Source: Candidatus Coprocola pullicola (GTDB taxonomy: Bacteria > Bacillota > Clostridia > Lachnospirales > Anaerotignaceae). Taken from it: DNA of 39,338 nt. The translations under genes and the position numbers were made by a program. The notes beneath the pieces were generated by a model. The model was not told the DNA's origin, did not search any database, and worked only from the letters and a program-made list of their open reading frames with translations. The DNA lies in the NCBI GenBank assembly GCA_018715395.1, contig DVLQ01000039.1:1-39338 (forward strand). Reading direction: 5' to 3'. Below are positions 23,698 through 32,869 of this stretch, piece after piece (within the stretch, counting starts at the first letter, position 1; each line of letters starts with the position of its first letter).

Positions 23698-24630
23698 TTA
23701 GTATTGTTTTGAGATGTAACTGCTGGCTGCAATAGCCGCAACTGCACCATCGGAACAGGCTGTCACAATCTGACGGAGAGGTTTTGTTCTAGTATCGCCT
23801 GCTACAAAAACACCGTCTATTTTTGTATGACAATCTTCAGAAGCAGAAAGATATCCTTCAGGGCTTGTGTCTAAAAAGTCTGATACAATATGATTGTCTG
23901 GAGCATATCCAATAGCAATAAAAACACCGTCTATCGGAATGGTTGAAGTTTCTTTTTTATGACTGTCATATATGTTGGCGGAGGTTACTTTGTGTCGCCC
24001 ATTGATTTTTGTAACTTGACTGTTATACATAATTGTAATATTTTTTCTTGCCATGACAGCGTCAACTAAAGCTTTTTCTGCTGTAAAAGTTTCTTTGCGG
24101 TGTACCAGCAACACTTTTTGGCATTGATTCGATAAAAAAAGAGCATCCTCTAACGCTGTATTGCCGCCCCCTACTATGATCACCTCTTTATTGCGAAAAA
24201 ACATGCCATCACAAGTAGCGCAATAAGATACGCCTTTGCCTGTCAATTCTTTTTCGCCAGAACAGTGTAAAAGACGTCGTTTTACACCATTTGCTACAAT
24301 GACTGCTTTTGCCATATAGGTATTTTTTGTTGTAACCACTGTTTTCGTTTTTTGAGAAAAATCCACAGACGTCACTTCTTCAAAACGAATGTTTGCTTTT
24401 AAGTCAATGGCTTGTTGATATAATTGCTGTGCAAAAATAGCTCCCGAAATAGAGCGAATAGCAGGATAATTTTCTATCTGGGATGTAATAGCGGCTTGTC
24501 CGCCATATAAATTGCCATCCAACACAATGACAGAAAGACCAGCGCGTAAAGCATAAATAGACGCTGTTATCCCTGCTGGACCTGCGCCGATAATCAACAC
24601 ATCAGCAGCATTTTTTTGTTTTGTAGCCAT
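23698..24630 (-). CDS. trxB: Thioredoxin reductase
   Basis: 310 residues from ATG 24630, which follows AAAGGAG; the track's start at 24810 adds 60 implausible residues. FAD-binding motif LIIGAGPAGITASIYALRAG, redox pair in YCATCDG, NADPH-binding motif VIIVGGGNTALEDALFL, and the second FAD motif GVFVAGDTRTKPLRQIVTA. It transfers electrons from NADPH through FAD to thioredoxin or a related small disulfide protein in the cytoplasm. It is divergent from the aldo/keto reductase gene, sharing a 150-bp control region. No thioredoxin gene is adjacent. Confidence 0.95.
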   Translation of the reverse strand: MATKQKNAADVLIIGAGPAGITASIYALRAGLSVIVLDGNLYGGQAAITSQIENYPAIRSISGAIFAQQLYQQAIDLKANIRFEEVTSVDFSQKTKTVVTTKNTYMAKAVIVANGVKRRLLHCSGEKELTGKGVSYCATCDGMFFRNKEVIIVGGGNTALEDALFLSNQCQKVLLVHRKETFTAEKALVDAVMARKNITIMYNSQVTKINGRHKVTSANIYDSHKKETSTIPIDGVFIAIGYAPDNHIVSDFLDTSPEGYLSASEDCHTKIDGVFVAGDTRTKPLRQIVTACSDGAVAAIAASSYISKQY

Positions 24631-24721
24631 AATGATAAACTCCTTTCCTGTTTTATTTTTATAATATAACAAAATATAACCCATTTCATACAAAAACGGC
24701 CTACTTCTTTTGACCAATGTA

Positions 24722-24730
24722 TGGTATACT
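24722..24730 (+). promoter_or_regulatory. Extended -10 of the aldo/keto reductase gene
   Basis: TGGTATACT is TGn plus TATACT, an extended -10 that does not need a good -35. It lies about 50 nt before the proposed start. The divergent trxB promoter must lie in the same region; TTGTAT with TTATAT is a weak candidate. Confidence 0.45.
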
Positions 24731-24781
24731 TTTAAAAGAAGTTTACCTTCTAATGATAAGAAAGGGGTGTATATAGTCAAT

Positions 24782-25630
24782 ATGATACAATGTTTGCAAG
24801 ATAGAATCAAGTTAAGTGATGAAAAGAATATGCCTGCTTTTGGCTTGGGATGTTATAAAGCAATGGATGCGGAAGTGGAAAAGGCTGTTAGAAGCGCTTT
24901 AGAAAGCGGATATACTATGATAGACACTGCTACAAGATATGAAAATGAATATTCTGTGGGAAAAGCTATAAAAGAAAGCGGTATTGATAGAGAAAAGCTG
25001 TTTGTTGTCACAAAGATATGGCCTACTTTTTACAACAAACCAGAAAAAGCCATTGAATATAGTTTAAAACAATTAAATATAGACTATATAGATATGTATT
25101 TGCTCCATTGGCCTGGTGTAGATGAAACAGCCAGATATCGTACATGGGAAGCGATACAAAAATATATGCAAAAAGAGTTAATTCAAAATGCAGGCGTTTC
25201 TAATTTTAAAATACATCACTTAAAAGGAATGTATCAAGCTTTTGGAAAAATGCCTGCAGTCAATCAAATAGAATTACACCCGTGGTATCCTCAGCAAGAG
25301 ATTACTTCTTTTTGCAAAGAAAATGATATTGCAGTGGAAGGTTGGGGACCCATTTTTAGAGGACATATCAAAGAGGCGCCTCTTATGGCAGAATTGGCAG
25401 AAAAGTATGGAAAATCTCCGGTGCAAGTGACATTACGCTGGCATATACAAAAGGGATTTATTGTGATACCAAAATCTTCCAATCCCGAAAGAATTAAACA
25501 AAATGCAGACGTTTTTGATTTTGAATTAACAACAGAAGATATGAAAAAAATTGACCAGTTAAGTTGTGGAAAACATTTTGGAAATGACTCGGATACTTAT
25601 ACAGGAGAAGATTTTCAATTTACTATTTGA
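24782..25630 (+). CDS. Aldo/keto reductase
   Basis: 282 residues, an AKR (beta/alpha)8 barrel. The catalytic tetrad is visible: Asp in MIDTATRYENE, Tyr in the same segment, Lys in VVTKIWPTF and His in YLLHWPG. The C-terminal VIPKSSNPERIKQNADVFDFEL is the NADPH phosphate-binding loop. It reduces small carbonyls; the physiological substrate is unknown. ATG 24782 is chosen because MIQCLQDRIKLS is a normal start, although GAAAGGGG is about 15 nt away, longer than usual. The stop TGA 25628-25630 is inside the 8-bp duplication made by the IS6-like element, so the insertion fell on the stop codon and preserved it. Confidence 0.92.
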   Translation: MIQCLQDRIKLSDEKNMPAFGLGCYKAMDAEVEKAVRSALESGYTMIDTATRYENEYSVGKAIKESGIDREKLFVVTKIWPTFYNKPEKAIEYSLKQLNIDYIDMYLLHWPGVDETARYRTWEAIQKYMQKELIQNAGVSNFKIHHLKGMYQAFGKMPAVNQIELHPWYPQQEITSFCKENDIAVEGWGPIFRGHIKEAPLMAELAEKYGKSPVQVTLRWHIQKGFIVIPKSSNPERIKQNADVFDFELTTEDMKKIDQLSCGKHFGNDSDTYTGEDFQFTI

Positions 25631-26832
25631 GGTTGTGTTAACATAATATGAAAATAAAAATGCAGAAAAAAATTTTAAAAATGTAATTCCAAAAAAGAGC
25701 ATATAAATAAAAGGGAACACTTGAAAAAATTTTTTAAACCAATGCTTTACTTGTTCTTGAGAATATGTAAAACCTGCAACATAGGCGAGTGGGCGTTCGA
25801 ACAAATCATAATGGCTATGGATAAAATGATAATAGAACAGAAAAATTGGAAATCAGATTCAAAACAATGGAATCCTTTTTTCGTTTTGTAATAAGATTTA
25901 AAAGTTTTATGGAAAGATTCTATCACATGATTACTGATATCATCATGAAAGCAATGGTAAACATGATATTTTGATTTCGGATAGACAAGCATAAGCGGCT
26001 AAATATCAAGACCATCTGCAACAACGATAATAGGAATTGTATCTGTGATATTGCGAGGCTTTTTAAAGAGTGTAAGAGCAGTATTGCTGTTTGTTACACC
26101 AGATAAAGCAATCACAACTGTTGTTTCAGAATCCAGCAATATCCAAATATCATGCTGCTGTTTTTTAATTTTAATATCAGTTTCATCAACGTGCCATTGA
26201 TTAGAGTATAGGTTAGACTTTTGCAGAAGAAAGTAAAAAAACGGTTTTGAAAAAAGCTGCAAAAGGGCAAATCCAACCATAAATAGAAATGTGAAAATAC
26301 AAACCGCAAGAATATTTGTATCTGCCTAAAAGAGCAGTAGACCTCAAATAAAGCGTAAGAGCATATAAAATAACATTTGGTGCAAAACGAAATATTTTAA
26401 AAGAAACTCTGGTAAATGCAGGAAACTTCTTTTTATAAAAGTTCAAATTAACAATAGAAACTTTAATAGAGTGGTTGGTCTTTTTAGAATTACATTTAAA
26501 ATGAATAAAAGAGTGGTATTTGTGTCAAGCAAAAATATTTTTGCCACAAATAGGGTATTTTGGGCAGTATTTGTCAGACGTTTTTATTTTGTTAGAATTT
26601 AAAGTAAAACAATGGTAACATTTGCAACAAATATATTTTTGACGTCTGTATTTCTCTTTCTCATAGCGATAAAGGAAATGACAAAAACAATGAAGATAAG
26701 AAATAGTAAAATTTTTAAAGGTAATTTTTATATTTATGCATAGAAACAGCTCTTTTCTGAGAGAAAATGTTTTCGTTTTAGGATACTTTCAATCAGGGGC
26801 TGCTGTCTATATCATTTTAAACGAATAGAATC
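25631..26832 (-). mobile_element. IS6-like insertion element, 1202-bp parent copy D
   Basis: Ends GGTTGTGTTAACATAATATG (left) and ATCATTTTAAACGAATAGAATC (right), flanked by the perfect 8-bp duplication CTATTTGA (25623-25630 and 26833-26840). An 8-bp duplication is typical of IS6. Copies A, B, C and E share its ends with internal deletions. The right end again faces a gene whose AGGAG starts 4 nt after the duplication. Transposase is on the minus strand and broken, so mobility of the family must depend on a copy elsewhere. Confidence 0.93.
25700..26710 (-). pseudogene. IS6/IS240-like DDE transposase, decayed
   Basis: Minus-strand pieces in several frames. There is an N-terminal zinc-ribbon-like region (KCYHCF, KYCPKYPICGKN), then FRFAPNVILYALTLYLR (helix-turn-helix region). 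The catalytic core follows: WHVDETDIKIKKQQHDIW (first Asp), VVADGLDI (second Asp) and SNHVIESFHKTFKSYYKTKKG (Glu). The C-terminus FYYHFIHSHYDLFERPLAYVAGF resembles the HSGL..TPAQVAG end of IS6 proteins. At least three frameshifts separate these. Boundaries are approximate. Confidence 0.85.
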
Positions 26833-26858
26833 CTATTTGATAAAAGGAGATATCAAAA

Positions 26859-27272
26859 ATGAATCAGTTTGAATTACTTGTTTGTTGTGTTGAAAATTAT
26901 AGCCACATTAAAAATGTAGCAAGCAATAAAGTTGCACATTCCTTTGGACAAAAGGGGATTTTTGAATTGCTTTTGGAAGGGTACGAGGCTTATTGCAATA
27001 TGGACGAAGGCTTTTTTATTGGTATGATAGATGGATATATGGAAAATACAACAGATGCACAACAGTCGGAATATAATAAACACAAACAAAGACAAGCAGT
27101 GCTTCCAAAGGTATTGAAACAAATTGCAAAAGAAAAAAATATGACAAAAATAGAAACCATAAAATCTTTTTATGCTTCTAAAACAGGAGAGGCTTTTGCC
27201 AATGACAGCACAGAGTATTATAATAAAACCCCTGAAGAATTGGTAGAACTCTACAATCAGGAAACAATATGA
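26859..27272 (+). CDS. Small protein of unknown function, coupled to cbiD
   Basis: 137 residues, intact. The N-terminal ~60 residues (FELLVCCVENYSHIKNVASNKV, FELLLEGYEAYCNMDEGFFIGMIDGYME) are helical and faintly recall DUF3791-type clostridial proteins; the rest is charged and helical (QIAKEKNMTKIETIKSFYASKTGEAF). I do not assign a function. ATG 26859 has AAAAGGAG upstream. Its TGA overlaps the cbiD start (ATGA), so it is the first gene of the present cobalamin transcript. The IS6-like element immediately upstream has removed or displaced the original leader, and no cobalamin riboswitch is visible. Confidence 0.7.
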   Translation: MNQFELLVCCVENYSHIKNVASNKVAHSFGQKGIFELLLEGYEAYCNMDEGFFIGMIDGYMENTTDAQQSEYNKHKQRQAVLPKVLKQIAKEKNMTKIETIKSFYASKTGEAFANDSTEYYNKTPEELVELYNQETI

Positions 27273-28378
27273 ATCAAAAAAATTTAAAATGGGGATATAC
27301 AACAGGCAGTTGTGCCGCAGCAGCTGCAAAGGGAGCTGTAACATTACTTTTATTAGGTCAAAAACTGCAAAAAACTTCTCTTTTGACACCAAAAGGGATT
27401 ACATTACAGTTAGATTTTATCAACTGTAGTTGGAAAGGTGAAAAAACAATTTGTGGTGTAAAAAAAGACAGCGGCGATGACCCTGATGTGACAAATGGTA
27501 TTGTGATATATGCTACAGCAGAAAAAATTGAAAAAGGCATTATCATAGAAGGGGGAGAAGGCATTGGGCGTGTGACCAAAAAGGGATTGCAACAGCCTGT
27601 TGGCGCAGCAGCCATCAACAAAGTTCCTCGAGAGATGATAAAAAAATGTATTGAAGAAATTTCTGCATTGGCACAATATCATGGAGGCATTGCTGTAACC
27701 ATATGGACGCCGCAAGGAAAAGAAATTGCAAAAAAAACATATAATTCTAGGCTGGGTATTTTGGGAGGTATTTCTATACTAGGGACAAGCGGTATTGTAG
27801 AGCCTATGAGTGAAAGGGCACTGTTAGACAGCATTATAGTAGAACTAGGTATGAAAGCGGCTAATAGCAATCAAAATTTGATATTGACGCCGGGAAATTA
27901 TGGTCGCGCTTTTTTAAAAAAAGAGTATGGTATTGATGTGGAAAAAGCTGTTAAAATCAGTAATTTTGTAGGAGAAACACTGGATGCTGCAAAGCAATTG
28001 TCATTACATGCAATATTACTTGTAGGACATATTGGAAAACTGGTAAAAATAGCAGGAGGCATTATGCAGACTCATTCAAAATATGCTGATTGCAGAATGG
28101 AAATTATAGGAGTTCATGGTGCGATGGCCGGAGCCGATACCAAAACCATACAATCTATTATGCAGTGCATTACAACAGAAGAAGCGTTACTTTTATTAAA
28201 AGAAAAGGGATTACTGGAAAAAACAATGGATTCTATTTTAAAAAAAATGCTGGAGCATATGCAGTATAGACTGGGAGAAAAAACGAAAATAGAAGTGATT
28301 GTATTTTCTGAAAAATTGGGAGTTTTAGCTCAAACAAAGAATGTGGAAGCATTTTTAAAAAATTGGCGACAGCAATAA
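27269..28378 (+). CDS. cbiD: Cobalt-precorrin-5B (C1)-methyltransferase
   Basis: 369 residues. The N-terminus LKWGYTTGSCAAAAAKGAV is the CbiD signature. KKDSGDDPDVTNGIVIYA, EGGEGIGRVTKKGLQQPVGAAAINKVPR, LGILGGISILGTSGIVEPMS and LVGHIGKLVKIAGGIMQTHS follow in family order. It transfers a methyl group from SAM to C1 of cobalt-precorrin-5B after the ring-contraction steps, which marks the cobalt-early anaerobic route. ATG 27269 overlaps the upstream stop, with no strong ribosome site of its own, so it probably depends on coupling. Confidence 0.97.
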   Translation: MNQKNLKWGYTTGSCAAAAAKGAVTLLLLGQKLQKTSLLTPKGITLQLDFINCSWKGEKTICGVKKDSGDDPDVTNGIVIYATAEKIEKGIIIEGGEGIGRVTKKGLQQPVGAAAINKVPREMIKKCIEEISALAQYHGGIAVTIWTPQGKEIAKKTYNSRLGILGGISILGTSGIVEPMSERALLDSIIVELGMKAANSNQNLILTPGNYGRAFLKKEYGIDVEKAVKISNFVGETLDAAKQLSLHAILLVGHIGKLVKIAGGIMQTHSKYADCRMEIIGVHGAMAGADTKTIQSIMQCITTEEALLLLKEKGLLEKTMDSILKKMLEHMQYRLGEKTKIEVIVFSEKLGVLAQTKNVEAFLKNWRQQ

Positions 28379-28390
28379 AGGGGTGATGAT

Positions 28391-29200
28391 ATGGTACATT
28401 TTGTGGGAGCCGGCAGCGGCGCGGTAGATTTGATTACAGTACGAGGACAAAAACTGTTGAAAAATGCAGATGTGATAATCTATGCAGGCTCGCTGGTTAA
28501 TGCAGAATTGTTAAAAGAAGCAAAAGAAAATTGCATGATTTATAACAGTGCAAAAATGACACTAGAAGAAGTGATAAAAGTAATGCAAGAAAATAAAGAA
28601 AAAGAAATCGTTCGCCTTCATACGGGAGATACTAGTTTATATGGAGCCATTAGAGAACAGATGGACGCTTTAAAACAATTGCAAATACCGTATGATATTT
28701 GTCCCGGAGTCAGCTCTTTTTGTGGTGCGGCGGCAGCTTTGCAAATGGAATATACATTGCCAAATGTATCTCAAACAGTGATTATTACAAGAATGCCGGG
28801 AAAAACACCCGTACCGGAAAGAGAAGATATTTCTAAATTAGCCAAGCATCAGGCAACAATGGTTATTTTTTTAAGTGCAGGATTGTTGGAAGGGCTAGAA
28901 AAAAAATTGCAGCTTGGAGGTTGTCATAAAGATATGCCTGCCGCAATTGTGTATAAAGCGACTTGGGAAGACGAAAAAATAATACGCTGTAGTGTTTCTA
29001 CATTAGCAAAGTCTGCAAAAGAAAATCATATTACAAAAACAGCATTGGTGATAGTAGGAAATGTATTAGGAGATAACTATGAACGTTCTTTATTATATCA
29101 CCCTGATTTTTCTACAGAATTTAGAAAGGCAAAAAAAAATGAAATTATATGTCATAGGGTTTACAAAAAAAGGCACCACATTGGCAAAGAAAATTTGTGA
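28391..29200 (+). CDS. cbiF: Cobalt-precorrin-4 (C11)-methyltransferase
   Basis: 269 residues of the SAM-dependent uroporphyrinogen/precorrin methyltransferase family. VHFVGAGSGAVDLITVRGQKLL, IIYAGSLVNAELL, RLHTGDTSLYGAIREQMDAL, YDICPGVSSFCGAAAAL and the late EDEKIIRCSV segment identify CbiF/CobM. It methylates C11 of cobalt-precorrin-4. Start ATG 28391 after AAAGGGGTGATG. The last ~16 residues (KNEIICHRVYKKRHHIGKENL) lie beyond the usual family end at TEFRKA and run 62 nt into cbiG, as if the original stop had been lost. Confidence 0.95.
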   Translation: MVHFVGAGSGAVDLITVRGQKLLKNADVIIYAGSLVNAELLKEAKENCMIYNSAKMTLEEVIKVMQENKEKEIVRLHTGDTSLYGAIREQMDALKQLQIPYDICPGVSSFCGAAAALQMEYTLPNVSQTVIITRMPGKTPVPEREDISKLAKHQATMVIFLSAGLLEGLEKKLQLGGCHKDMPAAIVYKATWEDEKIIRCSVSTLAKSAKENHITKTALVIVGNVLGDNYERSLLYHPDFSTEFRKAKKNEIICHRVYKKRHHIGKENL

Positions 29201-30164
29201 AAAAATGGATGATGCAAATTGTTTTTCTATGAAATGCCAAGAAGAAGGAATTACAATGGTTTCTTCCTTAAAGAATTGGACAGAAAAAGCATTTCAAAAA
29301 GCAGACGGCATTGTATTTGTAGGCGCTTGTGGCATTGCTGTAAGAGCAATTGCTCCGTTTTTGAAAGAAAAATTTTGCGACCCTGCCGTTGTGGTAGTAG
29401 ATGAAAAGGGCAGTTTTGTGATTTCTTTATTATCCGGTCATGTGGGAAAAGCAAATATGCTTACTAATAAGATAGCACAAAAAATTAATGCTACAGCAGT
29501 GATTACCACTGCTACAGATATCAATAACATTTTTGCAGTAGATGTGTGGATAAAGCAAAAAGGGTTTTTATATTTGAAAAAAGAAGAAGCAAAGAAAATG
29601 ATGAAATGGATTTCCGCTGCATTATTGGATAAAAAAATAGTAGGCTTTGATACCATATTTGAATATGATGCATTGCCAAAGGGTATACAAGCAAAAAAAG
29701 AAGGTGAGATTGGAATTTCTCTTTCCATTTATCATGAAAAAAAGAAATTTGAAAAAACACTTTTTTTGATTGCGCCTATTGTACATATTGGTATAGGTTG
29801 TAAAAAAAATATAAGTTCTCAAGCGGTGGAAGAAGCTGTTTTTTGGATATTAAAAAAAGAAAATATCCCTATAGAAGCAGTAGAAGCGCTTTCCACCATT
29901 GATTTGAAAAAAAATGAAAAAGGGATTTTGTATTTTTGTGAAAAATATCAAAAACCGCTTCATACTTTTTCAGCAGAAGAATTGTCAAAAGCAGAAGGGA
30001 ATTTTACCGCGTCTGATTTTGTAAAACAAACAACAGGAGTAGACAATGTTTGTGAAAGAGCTGCTATATGTTCTTGCGATTATGGAAAATTACTTCTTCC
30101 CAAAAAAGTATACAATGGCGTTACAATTGCACTGGCAATGAAAAAAATGACGATTTCATTTTAG
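29139..30164 (+). CDS. cbiG: Cobalt-precorrin-5A hydrolase
   Basis: 341 residues from ATG 29139 (AGAAAGGC upstream, inside cbiF); the track start at 29079 gives a chance extension. GIVFVGACGIAVRAIAPFLKEKFCDPAVVVVDEKG and SLLSGHVGKANMLTNKIA mark the N-terminal CbiG domain; IGIGCKKNISSQAVEEAV and FTASDFVKQTTGVDNVCERAA mark the C-terminal domain. It opens the lactone of cobalt-precorrin-5A and releases acetaldehyde, completing ring contraction with CbiH. Found only in the anaerobic pathway. Confidence 0.95.
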   Translation: MKLYVIGFTKKGTTLAKKICEKMDDANCFSMKCQEEGITMVSSLKNWTEKAFQKADGIVFVGACGIAVRAIAPFLKEKFCDPAVVVVDEKGSFVISLLSGHVGKANMLTNKIAQKINATAVITTATDINNIFAVDVWIKQKGFLYLKKEEAKKMMKWISAALLDKKIVGFDTIFEYDALPKGIQAKKEGEIGISLSIYHEKKKFEKTLFLIAPIVHIGIGCKKNISSQAVEEAVFWILKKENIPIEAVEALSTIDLKKNEKGILYFCEKYQKPLHTFSAEELSKAEGNFTASDFVKQTTGVDNVCERAAICSCDYGKLLLPKKVYNGVTIALAMKKMTISF

Positions 30165-30174
30165 GAGGAATTTT

Positions 30175-30906
30175 ATGAAACAAATATTATATGTTGTAGG
30201 AATTGGCGCTGAAGGCGGCGGCACTATGACAAAACAAGCACAGCAAACGCTTTCTCGTTGTCAGCTGATTGTAGGGTATCATGTTTATGTTGCATTAATA
30301 CAGAAAGACTTTCCGGATAAAATGTATTTTACAAGTCCTATGACACAAGAAAAGGAAAGAGTAGCCTATGCAATAGAACAATGTCAAAGAGGGATTGCAA
30401 CAGCAATCATATCCAGTGGCGACAGCGGTGTATATGGTATGGCTTCTCTTGTTTATGAACTGGCTGAAAATACAGATATTAGCGTGGAAGTCATTTCGGG
30501 TGTGACAGCTTGTTTAAGTGGAGGAGCTGTTTTGGGTGCTCCGCTTTCTCATGATTTTGCTGTTATCAGCTTAAGCGATTTACTAACCCCTTGGGAAGTG
30601 ATTGAAAAAAGACTGCGTTTGGCGGCAGAGGGAGATTTTGTAATTTGTATTTACAATCCATCCAGTAAAAAAAGAAAAGAATATTTGAAAAAGGCTTGTG
30701 ATATCGTACTAAAATACCAATCCCCCAAAACAGTATGCGGTATTGTAAAAAATATTGGCAGACAAGGACAGATAAGCAAAATATTAACATTGGAACAACT
30801 AAAAGACACTCAGGCAGATATGTTTACAACTGTTTTTATAGGAAATCGTCAAACAAAAATACGAAAAGGAAAAATGGTAACGCCACGAGGTTATGTTTAT
30901 GAATAA
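30175..30906 (+). CDS. cbiH: Cobalt-factor III / precorrin-3B C17-methyltransferase
   Basis: 243 residues. ILYVVGIGAEGGGTMTKQAQQTL, LIVGYHVYVALI, SSGDSGVYGMASLVYEL, EVISGVTACLSGGAVLGAPLSHDFAVISLSDLLTPW and FVICIYNPSSKKRKEYL are characteristic of CbiH/CobJ. It methylates C17 and contracts the ring. ATG 30175 has TAGGAGG 7 nt upstream. It has the short form, without C-terminal fusion. Its stop lies just after the proposed start of the next gene. Confidence 0.96.
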   Translation: MKQILYVVGIGAEGGGTMTKQAQQTLSRCQLIVGYHVYVALIQKDFPDKMYFTSPMTQEKERVAYAIEQCQRGIATAIISSGDSGVYGMASLVYELAENTDISVEVISGVTACLSGGAVLGAPLSHDFAVISLSDLLTPWEVIEKRLRLAAEGDFVICIYNPSSKKRKEYLKKACDIVLKYQSPKTVCGIVKNIGRQGQISKILTLEQLKDTQADMFTTVFIGNRQTKIRKGKMVTPRGYVYE

Positions 30907-32869
30907 AAAGATATTGCTTTTTGGAGGAACAACAGAAGGAAGAATGTTTGCACAATATTTATCTGGCACAAATGCGGATACAGATGTTGCAGTGGCTACA
31001 GAATATGGTCAGCAGCTTTTGCGGGAAAAAGAAAATTTGCATATCCTTTCTGGAAGAAAAGATATGTGTCAAATTCGGCAAATGATAAAAGAGCAAAGAT
31101 ATGTTTGTGTCATTGATGCGACGCACCCTCATGCAGTGGAGGTAACAAAAAATATCCAACAAGCTTGTCAGCAAACAAATACAAAATATTATAGACTTTT
31201 AAGAGAAAGTTGTGATGCTGAGGAAGGTGTTTGGGTAGATTCCATAGAAGAAGCAGTTTGTTTTTTACAAAAAACAACAGGAAATATATTTGTGACAACA
31301 GGAAGTAAAGAGTTAAACAAATTTAGAGTGTTGACTGATTTTTCTCAAAGAGTTTATGCTCGTATACTGCCTGTAGCAGAGGCAATACTTCAATGTCAAC
31401 AATATGGTATGACAGGAAAACACATCATATGTATGCAGGGACCATTTTCTACAGAAATGAATGTTGCACAGCTAAAACAAATACAAGCCAAATATATTGT
31501 TACAAAAGAATCGGGAAAAACAGGAGGGTTTCAACAAAAAATAGAAGCGGCACAACAAACCGGTGCATTGGCTGTTATCATAGGAAGAAAAAATATAGAA
31601 GAAGGTTTTTCTTTTTCTAAATTAACAGTAGAATTGCAAAAACAGTACTCTATTGTGGCAAAAAGACAAGTGACATTATTGGGAATTGGCGCAGGAGTGC
31701 ATACATTGACACAAGAAGGCAGACAAGCAGTACTGCAGGCCGACTGCATTATTGGCGCAAAGCGTATGATAGAGGCATTGTCCCATTTTGAAAAAGAGAG
31801 TTTTGTTAGCTACGAAAGTGAAAAAATTGCAGAATTTATTATAAAACAAAAACAGTATAAAAATATAGTTGTGGCTTTTTCTGGAGATATTGGATATTAC
31901 AGCGGTGCAAAAAAATTGTATGATTTGTTAAAGGATTTTGAAGTAAATACAATAAGCGGCGTATCTTCTGTTTCTTATTTTATGGCAAAGCTGCATACTT
32001 CTTGGGAGGATGCAAAGCTGTTGAGTCTGCATGGTAAGAAAGAGTCTGTTTTAGGACATATTTTACAAAATAAGAAAACAATTTTATTATTAGGAAAAAA
32101 AGACGATGCAGCAAATATTTGCTCTATGCTGTGTAAAAAAGGATTGAAAAATATAAGAGTCGTTTTGGGAGAAAATCTTTCTTATGATACAGAAAAAATA
32201 ACAAACGCTACAGCAGAAATATTACAAAACATACAAACGGCTCCTTTAGCAATATTATATATCGAAAATGAGCAATATTTACAAAAAAAACAACATTTTG
32301 GTATGTGTGATAATGCTTTTGTAAGAGGAAATGTTCCTATGACAAAAAGAGAAGTTCGTACAGTATTGCTTAGTTATATGATGCTAAAACAAGACGACAT
32401 TATTTGGGATGTGGGAGCAGGAACAGGTTCTGTTTCCGTAGAGATGGCGCTGCAATGCCCTTTTGGCACAGTATATGCCATTGAAAAAAAACAAAAAGCG
32501 CTTTTGCTTTTAGAAGAAAACAAACAAAAATGGCAGTGCTGGAATATGCAAATCATAGAAGGAAATGCACCGGAAATATTAAAACAACTGCCTGCCGCTG
32601 ATAAAGTGTTTATAGGAGGCAGCAGTGGCAGAGCAAAAGAAGTGATGAAAATCGCTTTAGAAAAAAATCCGCAAGCATACATTATAGCAACAGCTGTTAC
32701 AATAGAAACCATAAGAGATTTAGAGGAAAGCTTTTCTGAACTGGATATGCATTGGCAATGTACACAAATTGCTGTTACAAGAAGTGAAAATATAGGAAAG
32801 TATCACATGATGAAAGGACAAAATCCTGTATGGATATATTGGGGAAGCTCAACTATGAAAGGACAATGA
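30899..32869 (+). CDS. cbiJET: CbiJ-CbiE-CbiT triple fusion (precorrin-6A reductase / C5- and C15-methyltransferase)
   Basis: About 656 residues in one intact frame. Residues 1-245 are CbiJ/CobK: ILLFGGTTEGRMFAQ, CVIDATHPHAVEV, IFVTTGSKELNKF, ESGKTGGFQQKIEAA. From about 258, VTLLGIGAGVHTLTQEGRQAVLQADCIIGAKRMIEAL starts CbiE, the C5-methyltransferase. From about 480, MTKREVRTVLLSYMML, DIIWDVGAGTGSVSVEMAL and GTVYAIEKKQKALLLL form CbiT, which methylates C15 and decarboxylates C12. CbiE-CbiT fusions are common; adding the NAD(P)H-dependent reductase on the front links three consecutive steps. ATG 30899 is 8 nt from GAGG; the track's 30893 is too close to it. Confidence 0.94.
   Translation: MNKKILLFGGTTEGRMFAQYLSGTNADTDVAVATEYGQQLLREKENLHILSGRKDMCQIRQMIKEQRYVCVIDATHPHAVEVTKNIQQACQQTNTKYYRLLRESCDAEEGVWVDSIEEAVCFLQKTTGNIFVTTGSKELNKFRVLTDFSQRVYARILPVAEAILQCQQYGMTGKHIICMQGPFSTEMNVAQLKQIQAKYIVTKESGKTGGFQQKIEAAQQTGALAVIIGRKNIEEGFSFSKLTVELQKQYSIVAKRQVTLLGIGAGVHTLTQEGRQAVLQADCIIGAKRMIEALSHFEKESFVSYESEKIAEFIIKQKQYKNIVVAFSGDIGYYSGAKKLYDLLKDFEVNTISGVSSVSYFMAKLHTSWEDAKLLSLHGKKESVLGHILQNKKTILLLGKKDDAANICSMLCKKGLKNIRVVLGENLSYDTEKITNATAEILQNIQTAPLAILYIENEQYLQKKQHFGMCDNAFVRGNVPMTKREVRTVLLSYMMLKQDDIIWDVGAGTGSVSVEMALQCPFGTVYAIEKKQKALLLLEENKQKWQCWNMQIIEGNAPEILKQLPAADKVFIGGSSGRAKEVMKIALEKNPQAYIIATAVTIETIRDLEESFSELDMHWQCTQIAVTRSENIGKYHMMKGQNPVWIYWGSSTMKGQ

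Noticed and set aside
23698-24810. 370-residue thioredoxin reductase with long N-terminus
   Set aside because: The extra 60 residues overlap the divergent promoter region; ATG 24630 has AAAGGAG and yields the standard 310-residue enzyme.
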